Positions 9,287-18,650 of a stretch of 64,000 nucleotides of DNA are shown one piece after another. Made by a program: the position numbers and the translations under genes. A model generated the notes under the pieces. That model was not told the DNA's origin. It saw only the letters and a list, made by a program, of their open reading frames with translations, and did not search any database. This DNA is from Paraburkholderia sp. UYCP14C (lineage in GTDB: Bacteria; Pseudomonadota; Gammaproteobacteria; Burkholderiales; Burkholderiaceae), in contig NZ_SELS01000011.1 in NCBI RefSeq assembly GCF_004197395.1, positions 62,001 to 126,000 of the forward strand, given 5' to 3'. Positions within the stretch are counted from its first letter, which is position 1. Every line of letters starts with the position of its first letter.

Positions 9287-10303
9287 ATGAACCTGCAACG
9301 ATTCCCCCGCTACTCGCTCACCTTCGGACCGACGCCGATCCAACCGCTCAAGCGTCTGAGCGAGCATCTCGGCGGCAAGGTCCAGCTGTATGCCAAGCGC
9401 GAGGACTGCAATAGCGGCCTCGCGTTCGGCGGCAACAAGACCCGCAAGCTCGAATATCTGATCCCAGACGCGCTCGCGCAGGGCTGCGACACGCTCGTGT
9501 CGATCGGCGGCATCCAGTCGAACCAGACGCGCCAGGTCGCGGCGGTGGCCGCGCATCTGGGCCTCAAATGCGTGCTCGTGCAGGAGAACTGGGTCAACTA
9601 CTCGGATGCGGTGTACGACCGCGTCGGCAACATCCAGATGTCGCGCATGATGGGCGCCGACGTGCGGCTCGTGCCGGACGGCTTCGATATCGGTTTTCGC
9701 AAGAGCTGGGAAGACGCGCTCGACAGCGTACGCGCCGCCGGCGGCAAGCCGTACGCGATTCCGGCCGGCTGCTCGGATCATCCGCTGGGCGGGCTCGGCT
9801 TCGTCGGCTTTGCCGAAGAGGTGCGTCGGCAGGAAGCCGAACTGGGCTTCAGATTCGACTACATCGTCGTGTGCTCGGTGACCGGCAGCACGCAGGCCGG
9901 CATGGTCGTCGGTTTCGCCGCCGACGGCCGCGCCGATCGGGTGATCGGCATCGACGCGTCGGCAAAGCCGGCGCAGACGCGCGAGCAGATCCTGCGCATC
10001 GCGAAGCGGACCGCCGAGAGCGTCGAGTTGGGCCGCGACATCACCGCGAAGGACATCGTGCTCGATGAGCGCTACGGCGGCCCGGAATACGGTCTGCCGA
10101 ACGACGGCACGCTCGAGGCGATCCGTCTGAGCGCGCGCCTCGAAGGCATGCTGACCGATCCGGTGTACGAAGGTAAGTCGATGCACGGCATGATCGACAA
10201 GGTGCGCAACGGCGAATTTCCGCCCGGCTCGCGCGTGCTGTATGCGCATCTGGGCGGCGTGCCGGCGTTGAGCGCGTATAGCTTTATTTTCCGCGACGGT
10301 TGA
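9287..10303 (+). CDS. acdS: 1-aminocyclopropane-1-carboxylate (ACC) deaminase
   Basis: PLP enzyme that cleaves ACC, the plant ethylene precursor, to 2-oxobutanoate and ammonia, lowering ethylene in colonised roots. At 338 residues it has the exact family length. All residues used to tell true ACC deaminase from D-cysteine desulfhydrase are present: Lys51 (PLP), Ser78, Tyr268, Tyr294, Glu295 and Leu322. No signal peptide, so cytoplasmic. It diverges from the Lrp-type gene (probable AcdR). ATG at 9287 follows CACGGAGCCGCG, with GGAG well placed. Confidence 0.97.
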   Translation: MNLQRFPRYSLTFGPTPIQPLKRLSEHLGGKVQLYAKREDCNSGLAFGGNKTRKLEYLIPDALAQGCDTLVSIGGIQSNQTRQVAAVAAHLGLKCVLVQENWVNYSDAVYDRVGNIQMSRMMGADVRLVPDGFDIGFRKSWEDALDSVRAAGGKPYAIPAGCSDHPLGGLGFVGFAEEVRRQEAELGFRFDYIVVCSVTGSTQAGMVVGFAADGRADRVIGIDASAKPAQTREQILRIAKRTAESVELGRDITAKDIVLDERYGGPEYGLPNDGTLEAIRLSARLEGMLTDPVYEGKSMHGMIDKVRNGEFPPGSRVLYAHLGGVPALSAYSFIFRDG

Positions 10304-10363
10304 AAGCGTTTCGCAGATTGACCGACGGGCGTCCACGGTTCGCCTTCGGCTTCGGCTTCGACT

Positions 10364-11266
10364 TCAACCCGCGAGCTTCTTCCTAAGATGCTTGCGCAGA
10401 AACTCGACGAATGCCCGGATCGTGACCGAGCTCTGCCGATGCTGCGGATACACGGCATAGACGCCCGTCGCCGTCGGCAGGAACGCTTCGAGCACGGGCA
10501 CGAGCTGGCCGCTCGCCAGCGCATCGGCGACGATGAAATCGGGCAGCCGAACGATTCCAAGTCCCGCGACCGCCGAATCGCGAATCAGATCGCCGTTATT
10601 GGCCCGCAACGGCCCGCGCACCTCGACGCTCCTGATCGCGCCGTCGACGCGAAACTCCCAGCTCACCGCGCCGCCATGGCCGTACAGCAGACAGTCGTGG
10701 TTCGCGAGATCGGCCGGCACGGCCGGGCTGCCGCGCCGGCGCAGATAGGCGGGGCTGCAACACGCGACCATCTTCACATCGATCAGCTTCTGCGCGATCA
10801 GCGACGAATCCGCCAGCGTGCCGATCCGGATCGCCATGTCGAAGCCCTCGCCGACCACGTCGACGGCGCGGTCGCTCAGCTCCATGTCGAAGCGCACGTC
10901 GCGATGCTCGCGCAAAAACGCCGCGACGAGCGGCGACAGATGCATCATGCCGAACGACATCGGCGCGCTCACGCGTAGCAGCCCGCGCGGCCCGGCACGG
11001 CGCAGCGACATCGCCTGCTCGGCGTCCTCGACCTCGCCGAGGATGCGCTTCGCGCGCTCGTAGAACTCCTGCCCCAGATCGGTCACCGCCAGCTTGCGCG
11101 TGTTGCGAATCAACAGTTGCACGCCGAGCGCTTCCTCCAGCGCCATCACCCGGCGGCTCACGAACTGTTTCGACAGCGATAGCCGGTTCGCCGCGGCGGT
11201 GAAATTGTGGGCGTCGACGGTCGCGACGAAGATCCGCATGTCATCGAGCTGCATCGTATTGTCCAC
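10364..11266 (-). CDS. LysR family transcriptional regulator
   Basis: LysR-type regulator of 300 residues: N-terminal winged helix (MRIFVATVDAHNFTAAANRLSLSKQFVSRRV) and a periplasmic-binding-like effector domain from about 95 to 295 (SDRAVDVVGEGFDMAIRIG is typical of the CrgA/AphB-like branch). It diverges from the pirin-doxX pair and probably regulates it. ATG at 11266 and ATG at 11254 are both in frame; the longer form is kept. The effector is unknown. Confidence 0.88.
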   Translation of the reverse strand: MDNTMQLDDMRIFVATVDAHNFTAAANRLSLSKQFVSRRVMALEEALGVQLLIRNTRKLAVTDLGQEFYERAKRILGEVEDAEQAMSLRRAGPRGLLRVSAPMSFGMMHLSPLVAAFLREHRDVRFDMELSDRAVDVVGEGFDMAIRIGTLADSSLIAQKLIDVKMVACCSPAYLRRRGSPAVPADLANHDCLLYGHGGAVSWEFRVDGAIRSVEVRGPLRANNGDLIRDSAVAGLGIVRLPDFIVADALASGQLVPVLEAFLPTATGVYAVYPQHRQSSVTIRAFVEFLRKHLRKKLAG

Positions 11267-11273
11267 TCCAATG

Positions 11274-11330
11274 CGACAGTGTTTCCGTTTTCACCATAAT
11301 TATAGCCATCCGAATTGACCTACACTGTCG
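11274..11330. promoter_or_regulatory. inverted repeat in the LysR-pirin intergenic region
   Basis: Nine-base arms CGACAGTGT (11274-11282) and ACACTGTCG (11322-11330) are perfect complements 39 bp apart and flank an AT-rich core (ATAATTATAG). They are candidate binding sites for the divergent LysR protein; the functional assignment is inference. Confidence 0.45.
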
Positions 11331-11392
11331 TTCATGGATCGCAGCCAAACATCTGGCCCGGATCGCACGACAAAACTCAAGGAGAAAACAGC

Positions 11393-12118
11393 ATGCTCGA
11401 AATCAGACACGCCAACCAACGTGGCCGCGCGGAACACGGCTGGCTCAGCTCGCGTCATACGTTTTCGTTCGCGCACTATCACGATCCGAAGCAGAACGGC
11501 TTCTCCGACCTCCTCGTGATCAACGACGACCGTGTGGCACCGGCGCAAGGCTTCGGCAAGCATCCGCATCGCGACATGGAAATCTTTTCGTACGTGCTCG
11601 AAGGCGCGCTCGAACACAAGGACACGATGGGCACGGGCTCGGTGATCGTGCCGGGCGACATCCAGTTGATGAGCGCAGGCACCGGCGTCGCGCACAGTGA
11701 ATACAACCATTCGAAGAGCGAGCCGGTGCACTTCCTGCAGATCTGGATCGCGCCGGCGCAGCAAGGCACGAAGCCGCGCTATCAGCAACAGCACTTCGGC
11801 GCGGCCGACAAGCGTGGTGTGCTGCGCCTCGTGCTGTCGCCAGACGGTGCGGACGGTTCGCTGCAGCTGCAACAGGATGCGCGCGTGTACGCCGGTCTTT
11901 TCGACGGTGACGAAACCGCGCGGCTCGAACTCGCGAAGGACCGCTATGCTTTTGTTCATGTGGCGCGCGGCAGCGTCACGGTGAATGGTGTCGAGCTTGG
12001 CGAGGGCGACGGCGTGCGGGTGCGTGGCGAAGAAGCGCTGACGTTCACGCAAGGCCGCGACGCGGAAGTGCTCGTGTTCGACCTGCGCAATATCGAAACC
12101 TCGGCGTTGTGGGCGTAA
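11393..12118 (+). CDS. pirin family protein (YhhW-like quercetinase fold)
   Basis: Bicupin metalloprotein of 241 residues. The N-terminal cupin keeps the complete metal site of E. coli YhhW: His57 and His59 in FGKHPHRDMEI, His101 and Glu103 in GTGVAHSEYNHS. Such pirins can show quercetin 2,3-dioxygenase activity in vitro; the in vivo role is often linked to oxidative or xenobiotic stress. ATG at 11393 is chosen over upstream in-frame codons because AAGGAG precedes it and the family start is MLEIRxAxxRG. It is followed after 99 bp by doxX on the same strand. Confidence 0.92.
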   Translation: MLEIRHANQRGRAEHGWLSSRHTFSFAHYHDPKQNGFSDLLVINDDRVAPAQGFGKHPHRDMEIFSYVLEGALEHKDTMGTGSVIVPGDIQLMSAGTGVAHSEYNHSKSEPVHFLQIWIAPAQQGTKPRYQQQHFGAADKRGVLRLVLSPDGADGSLQLQQDARVYAGLFDGDETARLELAKDRYAFVHVARGSVTVNGVELGEGDGVRVRGEEALTFTQGRDAEVLVFDLRNIETSALWA

Positions 12119-12217
12119 GCGCTCCGCTCGCGCCGCTCGACTAACCCAATCTTGACCACGGCTCGCTGGACAATGGTTTCCAGCGAGCTTCACTCTTCTC
12201 CGCTATCGGGAAAAATC

Positions 12218-12631
12218 ATGCGCTACACACTGTTTGAAAACCAGAAAGACACCATCGTTCTCGTCGCTCGAATCCTGCTGATGGTGCTGTTCGTGATGTT
12301 CGGCTGGTCGAAGCTGACCGGCTTTGCCGGCACCGTCGCTTATATGACGTCATCCGGCGCGCCCGTGCCGGAGCTGTCGGCTGTTATCGCGGTGGTGATG
12401 GAGCTGGTCGTGGGCGTCGCGCTGCTGGTGGGATTTTTCACGCGACCGCTGGCGCTGCTGCTTGCGGTGTATACGCTCGGCACCGCGATCATCGGGCATC
12501 ACTACTGGAACATGACCGGCGCGGTGCAGTACGACAACATGATTCATTTCTACAAGAACATCGCAATCATTGGCGGCTTGCTGTTGTTGTGCGTGACCGG
12601 CCCCGGCAAGTATTCGTTCGATCGACGTTGA
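12218..12631 (+). CDS. DoxX family membrane protein
   Basis: Small inner-membrane protein of 137 residues with four predicted helices: ILLMVLFVMFGWSKL, SAVIAVVMELVVGVALLVGF, LALLLAVYTLGTAIIGHHYW and NIAIIGGLLLLCVTG. The FGWSKLTGFAGT and MIHFYKNIAIIGGLLLL segments match DoxX/YphA-type proteins, which act with oxidoreductases in thiol or redox homeostasis in some bacteria. ATG at 12218 gives the family length; an upstream in-frame ATG at 12152 would add 22 non-conserved residues. Probably co-transcribed with pirin; a terminator follows. Confidence 0.88.
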   Translation: MRYTLFENQKDTIVLVARILLMVLFVMFGWSKLTGFAGTVAYMTSSGAPVPELSAVIAVVMELVVGVALLVGFFTRPLALLLAVYTLGTAIIGHHYWNMTGAVQYDNMIHFYKNIAIIGGLLLLCVTGPGKYSFDRR

Positions 12632-12654
12632 TACCGATTCTCGCGCTTTAACGA

Positions 12655-12684
12655 AACAAGGCCCGCTTCCATGCGGGCTTTGTT
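12655..12684 (+). terminator. terminator between doxX and ahpF
   Basis: A 12-bp stem (AACAAGGCCCGC with GCGGGCTTTGTT, one wobble pair) and a 6-base loop, 23 bp after the doxX stop. The T-rich distal arm fits termination of rightward transcripts. Confidence 0.7.
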
Positions 12685-12697
12685 GCGTGCGCACAAT

Positions 12698-12726
12698 AAA
12701 AAACGGCGACCCGCGGGCCGCCGTTT
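12698..12726 (-). terminator. Rho-independent terminator of ahpF
   Basis: Eight-bp stem (AAACGGCG / CGCCGTTT) followed on the minus strand by six T residues, 20 bp after the ahpF stop. Confidence 0.8.
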
Positions 12727-12745
12727 GCGTCTTTGGTCAACCTGA

Positions 12746-14338
12746 TCAAACCGCTGCTTCGGCTTCCTCGTCGCTGACCACCGCGACTTCTTCGCTGTTG
12801 CGGATCAGGTGATCGAATGCGGACAGCGATGCCTTCGCGCCTTCGCCCACCGCGATCACGATCTGCTTGAACGGCACCGTGGTCACGTCGCCGGCGGCGA
12901 ACACGCCCGGCACCGACGTCGCGCCGCGCGCATCGACGACGATCTCGCCATGCTTCGACAGCTCGACCGTGCCCTTCAACCATTCGGTGTTCGGCACGAG
13001 ACCGATCTGCACGAACACGCCTTCGAGCTCGACGTTCTTCACTTCGCCCGAAGCGAGGTCCTTGTAGACCAGACCATTGACCTTCTTGCCGTCGCCGGTG
13101 ATTTCGGTGGTCTGCGCCTGCGTGACGACCGTCACGTTCGGCAGGCTGCGCAGCTTGCGTTGCAGCACTTCGTCGGCACGCAGCGTCGCGCCGAATTCGA
13201 GCAGCGTCACTTCGCGCACGAGGCCAGCGAGGTCGATCGCCGCTTCGACGCCCGAGTTGCCGCCGCCGATCACCGCGACGCGCTTGCCCTTGAACAGCGG
13301 GCCATCGCAGTGCGGGCAGTACGCGACGCCGTGATTGCGATACTCGCGCTCGCCCGGCACGTTGATTTCGCGCCAGCGCGCGCCGGTCGCGAGGATGATC
13401 GTCTTCGCCTTCAGCACCGCGCCATTGGCGAGACGCACTTCGTTGATGCGCCCCGGAATCAGCGCTTCGGCGCGCTGCACGTCCATGATGTCGACCTCAT
13501 AGGTCTTCACATGCTGTTCGAGCGCGGTCGCGAACTTCGGGCCTTCGGTTTCGGTCACGGAGACGAAGTTTTCGATCGCCAGCGTATCGAGCACCTGACC
13601 GCCGAAGCGTTCGGCCACGACGCCGGTCGCAATACCCTTGCGCGCCGAGTAGATTGCCGCCGCCGCGCCCGCCGGGCCGCCGCCGACGATCAGCGTGTCG
13701 AACACCGGCTTCTTTTCCAGTTCCTTCGCGGCGCGCGCACCGGCGTTGGTGTCGAGCTTCGCGAGGATTTCCTTCACGCCGCTGCGACCCTGGCCGAAGG
13801 TTTCGCCGTTCAGGAACATGGTGGGTACCGCCATGATCTGGCGCGCGTCGACTTCGTTCTGGAACAGCGCGCCGTCGATCGCGACGTGACGGATCCGCGG
13901 ATTGATCAACGCCATCACGTTCAGCGCCTGCACGACTTCCGGGCAGTTCTGGCACGACAGCGAGAAATACGTTTCGAACTGGTAGTCGCCGTCGAGGCTG
14001 CGGATCTGTTCGATCACCGCATCGTCGAGTTTGACCGGATGGCCGCCGACCTGCAGCAGTGCGAGGACCAGCGACGTGAATTCATGCCCCATCGGAATGC
14101 CGGCGAAACGGATGCCGGTGTCCTTGCCCGCTTCGCCAATCGAAAACGACGGCTTGCGCTCGCTGTCGCCGCGACGCTCGATCACCGTGACGCGCTCCGA
14201 CAACGTCGCGATGTCGTTCAGCAGAGCCAGCAGTTCCTGCGACTTCGCGCTGTCGTCGACCGATGCGACGAGCTCGATAGGCCTGCTAACTTTTTCGAGG
14301 TACGACTTCAGTTGAGTCTTGAGATTGGCGTCAAGCAT
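12746..14338 (-). CDS. ahpF: alkyl hydroperoxide reductase subunit F
   Basis: Flavoprotein of 530 residues that passes electrons from NADH to AhpC. The N-terminal double-thioredoxin domain has its disulfide Cys129-Cys132 (SLSCQNCPE). The thioredoxin-reductase-like part has FAD-binding [14 protein letters not shown] (217-230), the redox pair Cys341-Cys344 in AYCPHCDGP, and NAD-binding [15 protein letters not shown]. The start at 14338 ([16 protein letters not shown]) is the conserved AhpF start; the reading frame stays open for 81 codons upstream without conservation. It lies 173 bp downstream of ahpC on the same strand, so it is probably read from the ahpC promoter, and it ends at a clear terminator. 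Confidence 0.96.
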   Translation of the reverse strand: MLDANLKTQLKSYLEKVSRPIELVASVDDSAKSQELLALLNDIATLSERVTVIERRGDSERKPSFSIGEAGKDTGIRFAGIPMGHEFTSLVLALLQVGGHPVKLDDAVIEQIRSLDGDYQFETYFSLSCQNCPEVVQALNVMALINPRIRHVAIDGALFQNEVDARQIMAVPTMFLNGETFGQGRSGVKEILAKLDTNAGARAAKELEKKPVFDTLIVGGGPAGAAAAIYSARKGIATGVVAERFGGQVLDTLAIENFVSVTETEGPKFATALEQHVKTYEVDIMDVQRAEALIPGRINEVRLANGAVLKAKTIILATGARWREINVPGEREYRNHGVAYCPHCDGPLFKGKRVAVIGGGNSGVEAAIDLAGLVREVTLLEFGATLRADEVLQRKLRSLPNVTVVTQAQTTEITGDGKKVNGLVYKDLASGEVKNVELEGVFVQIGLVPNTEWLKGTVELSKHGEIVVDARGATSVPGVFAAGDVTTVPFKQIVIAVGEGAKASLSAFDHLIRNSEEVAVVSDEEAEAAV

Positions 14339-14511
14339 GGCGTTGCGATTCCGTGACGAGGGGTGTGGGTGTCCCGGCGCCGCGCGCATCCCGATAGAAC
14401 ATGTGCGGCCCGGGGACGCGCGAAGCGCCGTATCAGGCGATTCGCGCGGGTGTTGCGCCGGGAAGATCCCGGTAGATGCAGACTGCGGATGCAGCGTGAG
14501 CTGCGCGGACC

Positions 14512-15075
14512 TTAGATCTTGCCGATCAGGTCGAGCGACGGGGTCAGCGTTTCTGCGCCCGGCGTCCACTTGGCGGGGCACACTTCGCCCGGATGCTTCG
14601 CGATGTATTGCGCAGCCTGAACCTTGCGCAGCAGTTCGCCAGCGTCACGGCCGATGCCGTTGTCGTGGATTTCGCACAGCTTGATCTCGCCTTCCGGGTT
14701 GATCACGAACGTGCCGCGCAGCGCGAGGCCTTCTTCTTCGATCAGCACGTCGAAGTTGCGCGAGATAGCGAGCGTCGGGTCAGCCAGCATCGGGTACTTG
14801 ATCTTCTGGATCGTGTCCGACGTGTCGTGCCATGCCTTGTGCGTGAAGTGCGTGTCGGTCGAGACGCTGTAGATCTCAACGCCGATCTTCTTGAACTCTT
14901 CGTAACGATCGGCCAGGTCACCCAGTTCGGTCGGGCACACGAACGTGAAGTCGGCCGGGTAGAACACGAAAACCGACCACTTGCCCTTCAGGCTTTCTTC
15001 AGTGACGGTCTTGAAATCGCCGTTGTGGTAAGCCTGTGCTTTGAACGGTTTGACTTGACTGTTGATGATCGGCAT
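14512..15075 (-). CDS. ahpC: alkyl hydroperoxide reductase subunit C (2-Cys peroxiredoxin)
   Basis: Typical 2-Cys peroxiredoxin of exactly 187 residues that reduces hydrogen peroxide, organic peroxides and peroxynitrite. Peroxidatic Cys47 is in [13 protein letters not shown]; resolving Cys166 is in [10 protein letters not shown] near the C-terminus; the GG(I)G and YF-type tail motifs linked to sensitivity to overoxidation are not evident, as expected for the robust bacterial form. A 37-bp OxyR-like site lies about 95-130 bp upstream of the start. Electrons come from AhpF, the next gene. Confidence 0.97.
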   Translation of the reverse strand: MPIINSQVKPFKAQAYHNGDFKTVTEESLKGKWSVFVFYPADFTFVCPTELGDLADRYEEFKKIGVEIYSVSTDTHFTHKAWHDTSDTIQKIKYPMLADPTLAISRNFDVLIEEEGLALRGTFVINPEGEIKLCEIHDNGIGRDAGELLRKVQAAQYIAKHPGEVCPAKWTPGAETLTPSLDLIGKI

Positions 15076-15167
15076 TTGCTGAATCCTCTCTGTGAGGGGG
15101 GTTGGAAAGTGGAGTCAGTATGTCAGACTGCGCTTAATAGGTAAAGTGGATTGTATTAATGAGATCA

Positions 15168-15204
15168 ATAGTCTGACCCTATTCATTTTAGCGGTCCAGA
15201 CTAT
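15168..15204 (-). promoter_or_regulatory. OxyR-type binding site upstream of ahpC
   Basis: Read on the minus strand: ATAG-N7-CGCT, N7, ATAG-N7-CTAT. The four tetranucleotides fall at exactly the 4-7-4-7-4-7-4 spacing of the OxyR consensus (37 bp), and three of four are perfect. A TTGATC that could serve as -35 starts at the last CTAT, the usual position for OxyR activation. Confidence 0.75.
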
Positions 15205-15225
15205 CGGAAGGATTTGCCGGGCGAT

Positions 15226-17247
15226 TCAGCCCTTCAGAAGCCGCCACAGCGTGGTGCGGCCGATGCCGAGCGCGCGGCTCGCGGCGACGCGATTGCCGCC
15301 GGATCGTTCGAGGGCGCGCAGCGCGTCCTCGCGGCTGGGGGTGGCGCGGGGCGCCGAACTGCCGGGCGGAGAGCCCTGAGGCGCCTGCGTAACGCGCTCG
15401 ACGCCGGCCGGCCTGACCCGGGCGAACTCGGGAAACACAGCCTGCCAGTCTGGCAAGGCGTCGGCGGTCGAGTTCCCGGACATCTCACCGGTCACGTCGC
15501 CCATATAAATCGCCGCGCGCGCCAGCAGATTTTCCAGTTCGCGGACGTTGCCGGGCCACGCGTAGTTCGCAAAAAGCGGGTCGAGAAACGCGAGCACCCG
15601 CTCGAGCGCCGCCGCCGACAAGCCGTACTGCAGCGCGCTGCGCTCCAGCAGATGCCGCGCCAGCGGCGCGATGTCGGCGCGGCGTTCGCGCAGCGGCGGC
15701 AATTTTATCTGAAGCAGATTTAATCTGAAATACAGATCCGCGCGAAACGAGCCCTGCTCGACGAGCGCATGCAGATCGCGATGCGTCGCGGCGATCACGC
15801 GCACGTCGACCGGCGTCGCGCGGCCCGCGCCGAGCTTCATCACCTCGCGCTCCTGCAGCACGCGCAACAGCCGGCTTTGCAGCGCCGCCGGCATCTCGCC
15901 GATCTCATCGAGAAAAATGGTGCCGGTGTGCGCGATTTCAAACAGCCCCGGCTTGCCGCCGCGCCGCGCCCCCGTGAACGCCCCTTCCTCGTGCCCGAAC
16001 AGTTCGCTTTCGATCAGCCCCTCGGGCAGCGCCGCGCAGTTGAACGCGACGAACGGATTGCCGCGCCGCCGGCTCGCGTTGTGGATGCCCTGCGCCACCA
16101 ACTCCTTGCCGGTGCCGCTTTCGCCGCTCAGCAGCACGGTCGCGTCGTGCGCGGCACCTGCGCGCGCGAGCCGGCGCACGCGCTCGAGCGCCACTGAAGC
16201 GCCGATCAGATCGTCGAGCCGATGCCGCGCGACCAGATGCCTCGGCCGCTGGCTGGTGCGCAGCGAACGGTCGATCCGCTGCGCGACGAGCGCGTCCTGC
16301 GCGGTCACGACGAACCCGGCGCGCGCGCCCTGCTCGACGATCGGCACACAGTTGACGATCAGCGCACGGCCGCCGATCTGCTCGATGCGCTCGTCGACCG
16401 GCTGCTCGGCGGTGCGCGTCTCGCGCAACAGCGGCGCGAGCGCGCGAGCGACTCGCGCCGGGGTGTCCTCATCGTCTTTGGGGAACTGCTGGGCAGCGCC
16501 TAGACCGAGCAGTTCGAGCATCGCCGGATTGACCGCTTCGAGCTGGCCGGCTTCGTCGAACGCGGCGACGCCGTCGCGCAGATGCGCGACGATCGTGTTC
16601 AGGCGCACCCGCTTCGATTCCTTCTGGCGGCTCACGCGCGCGAGTTCGACCGAGCGCTCGAACGCTTCCTCGACCGCGGCGAGCGAGTACAGGAACACGC
16701 TTTCCATGCCGGCCTGCTGCGCCAGATCGCAGGCCATGCCGGCGCCGACCACCACGCGGCAGCCTTGCGCGGCGAGTTCATTGACCGCTAGCCGCACTTC
16801 GTCGACCGACCGGTACGCGCGTTGCCGCAGATCGACATTCAGCAGCGGGCTCAGGTCGGCCAGTTCCTGCGCGATCGCTTCGTGCAGCACGAGGCCGATG
16901 CGCGTCTGCGGCCACGTAGCGGTAGCGCGCGTGATTGCGCTCAACACGTCGAAGCCGTTCACCTTGACCATCACGACCGGCACGCTGAGGTTCTCGCGCA
17001 GGTACGCGCCGTTCGACCCGGCGGACAGTACGACGTCGACGGAACCCGCGTCGACGTACGCCTGCAGCGCGGCGACGGCGGCGCCGTAGCCCTCGCGCAC
17101 CGTGAAGAATTTCGCCCGGCCGGCATAGCGTGGCGCCACCGCCTCGCAAAGCGATTGCAGTCGGCTGATACTGACGAGTGCGACGCCGGGGCGGCCGGCA
17201 TCGACGGCGGGACTCGGGTTCGCGACGAATGGTGTGAACGTGGACAC
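15226..17247 (-). CDS. prpR: PrpR-type sigma-54-dependent activator
   Basis: Enhancer-binding protein of 673 residues. The N-terminus (about 15-200) matches the PrpR_N sensor, which in Salmonella PrpR binds 2-methylcitrate; a PAS-like segment (about 215-320) follows, then the AAA+ domain with Walker A GESGTGKE, the sigma-54 contact GAFTGA and DEIGE, and a Fis-type HTH at the end ([20 protein letters not shown]). The GTG at 17247 is chosen because AAGGAG lies seven bases upstream; a longer in-frame ATG at 17418 would run across the operator repeats. It diverges from a single lyase gene with a sigma-54 promoter. No prpC, acnD or prpF lies nearby, so the name reflects domain type rather than a proven methylcitrate role. 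Confidence 0.9.
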   Translation of the reverse strand: MSTFTPFVANPSPAVDAGRPGVALVSISRLQSLCEAVAPRYAGRAKFFTVREGYGAAVAALQAYVDAGSVDVVLSAGSNGAYLRENLSVPVVMVKVNGFDVLSAITRATATWPQTRIGLVLHEAIAQELADLSPLLNVDLRQRAYRSVDEVRLAVNELAAQGCRVVVGAGMACDLAQQAGMESVFLYSLAAVEEAFERSVELARVSRQKESKRVRLNTIVAHLRDGVAAFDEAGQLEAVNPAMLELLGLGAAQQFPKDDEDTPARVARALAPLLRETRTAEQPVDERIEQIGGRALIVNCVPIVEQGARAGFVVTAQDALVAQRIDRSLRTSQRPRHLVARHRLDDLIGASVALERVRRLARAGAAHDATVLLSGESGTGKELVAQGIHNASRRRGNPFVAFNCAALPEGLIESELFGHEEGAFTGARRGGKPGLFEIAHTGTIFLDEIGEMPAALQSRLLRVLQEREVMKLGAGRATPVDVRVIAATHRDLHALVEQGSFRADLYFRLNLLQIKLPPLRERRADIAPLARHLLERSALQYGLSAAALERVLAFLDPLFANYAWPGNVRELENLLARAAIYMGDVTGEMSGNSTADALPDWQAVFPEFARVRPAGVERVTQAPQGSPPGSSAPRATPSREDALRALERSGGNRVAASRALGIGRTTLWRLLKG

Positions 17248-17264
17248 CGCGACTCTCCTTGATT

Positions 17265-17298
17265 GAAACGTTCCGCGAAACGTTTCATGAAACGTTCC
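17265..17298. promoter_or_regulatory. triple GAAACGTTYC operator
   Basis: Three copies of GAAACGTTTC or GAAACGTTCC start at 17265, 17277 and 17289, a strict 12-bp period. Each unit is itself nearly palindromic. They sit just upstream of the prpR-type start and about 85-130 bp before the lyase sigma-54 promoter, an enhancer position. Confidence 0.8.
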
Positions 17299-17382
17299 AC
17301 CGATTGTGCCACGAACCTTCAGGTCGAGCCCATCCCGCGCGAACCCTTGTTGCAGCGGCCCGACCCCCGAAATGCCAGCCAA

Positions 17383-17397
17383 TGGCACGCTTCCTGC
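17383..17397 (+). promoter_or_regulatory. sigma-54 (-24/-12) promoter of the lyase gene
   Basis: TGGCACGCTTCCTGC matches the consensus TGGCACG-N4-TTGC with the invariant GG and GC at the correct spacing and one mismatch. It lies 50 bp before the lyase start. Confidence 0.8.
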
Positions 17398-17447
17398 GGA
17401 ATGTCGCCCGCGTTCCACTAACGATTGCTCTTCTGGAGACCTGCATC

Positions 17448-18332
17448 ATGACCACCACTTCCGCCACCCGCCGCGCCGCCTTCCGCGCCAAGGTCAATCA
17501 GCGTCAGGGCCTGCTCGTGCCCGGCGCGTTCAATGCGATGAGCGCGCGCGTGATCGAGGACGCCGGCTTCGAGGCGGTCTATATCACCGGAGCGGGCGTC
17601 ACCAACATGTCGCTCGGCCTGCCCGACCTCGGCTTCATCGGCCTCGCCGAGGTCGCCGAGCACACCGCACGGATCCGCGACGCGGTCGCGCTGCCGCTGA
17701 TCGTCGATGCCGACACCGGCTTCGGCAACGCGCTGAACGTGCGCCAGACCGTGCGCGTGCTCGAGCGCAGCGGCGCCGACGTGATCCAGTTCGAAGACCA
17801 GGTGATGCCGAAGAAATGCGGCCACTTCGCGGGCAAGGAAGTCGTCGCGACGAGCGAGATGGTCGGCAAGATCCGCGCGGCCGTCGACGCGCGCGAAGAC
17901 GCGAACCTGCAGATCATGGCGCGCACCGACGCGGCGGCGGTCCACGGCATCGAGGACGCGATCGAGCGCGGCCATCGCTTCATCGAGGCGGGCGCCGACA
18001 TCCTGTTCATCGAGGCGACCGAATCGCTCGCCGACATCGAGCGTTTGCCGGGGCTGTTCGACGTGCCGCAGCTGATCAACATCGTGATCGGCGGCAAGAC
18101 GCCGGTGCAGTCGCGCGACGCGCTCGGCAAGCTCGGCTACGGCATCGTGCTGTACGCGAACGCGGCGCTGCAAGGTGCGGTGCTCGGCATGCAGCGCGCG
18201 CTCGGCACGCTGCAAAGCAACGGCCGCCTCGACGAGGACGCGACGCTCGTCGCGCCGTTCAGCGAGCGCCAGCGGCTCGTCAACAAGCCGCTGTATGACC
18301 GGCTGGACAAGGAGTACGCGGCGAAGGACTGA
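17448..18332 (+). CDS. isocitrate lyase/PEP mutase superfamily lyase (methylisocitrate lyase- or oxaloacetate decarboxylase-like)
   Basis: TIM-barrel C-C lyase of 294 residues that should cleave a 2-hydroxy or 2-oxo dicarboxylate to pyruvate plus a second acid, or decarboxylate oxaloacetate. Visible are the metal site region LIVDADTGFGN, EDQVMPKKCGH with the superfamily catalytic Cys, and MARTDA. The N-terminus (VPGAFNAMSARVIEDAGFEAVYITGAG) looks closer to dimethylmalate-lyase/oxaloacetate-decarboxylase members than to classical PrpB, so the substrate is open. ATG at 17448 has GGAG ten bases upstream; the frame is open further upstream but runs through the promoter. It is controlled by the divergent PrpR-type activator through the sigma-54 promoter (inferred) and stands alone. 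Confidence 0.85.
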   Translation: MTTTSATRRAAFRAKVNQRQGLLVPGAFNAMSARVIEDAGFEAVYITGAGVTNMSLGLPDLGFIGLAEVAEHTARIRDAVALPLIVDADTGFGNALNVRQTVRVLERSGADVIQFEDQVMPKKCGHFAGKEVVATSEMVGKIRAAVDAREDANLQIMARTDAAAVHGIEDAIERGHRFIEAGADILFIEATESLADIERLPGLFDVPQLINIVIGGKTPVQSRDALGKLGYGIVLYANAALQGAVLGMQRALGTLQSNGRLDEDATLVAPFSERQRLVNKPLYDRLDKEYAAKD

Positions 18333-18650
18333 CGCACCGGCGGCGGCGCGGCGGCGCGACGCGCTGCACGCCAGCGCGATGTGGGACTCTTTATTGCGTT
18401 AGGATTCGGGGCTGGCAAGTGGGGCTGAAAATCGAGGCTGAAAATCAGGCAGCCGCAGTTCCCGCCAGCCCGTCGCGACCGTTCGCGACCCCGGCCTCTG
18501 TCGCCGGCCCGTTTTCCCGGATGACGGCCGAAACACCCAACGCAATCAAAAGGTAGTCGCAAGCATCATGAAGTCGAACTCTTCGCGCGGCCCGCGCCCG
18601 CCCGTCCATGGTCTTTCCGCCCTCGGGCGCCCGGCACGGGAGCTCGCGCG
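18333..18650. other. intergenic region, lyase to MFS gene
   Basis: No gene seen. It contains a short direct repeat of GGCTGAAAATC (about 18422-18447) and the GGGAG ribosome-binding site of the next gene. No clear terminator. Confidence 0.5.

Noticed and set aside
17259-17447. N-terminal extension of the lyase
   Set aside because: It would run through the operator repeats and the sigma-54 promoter; the GGAG-supported ATG at 17448 fits the family.
17448-18332. Calling the lyase prpB outright
   Set aside because: The N-terminus differs from classical PrpB and the methylcitrate genes are absent, so only superfamily-level naming is supported.
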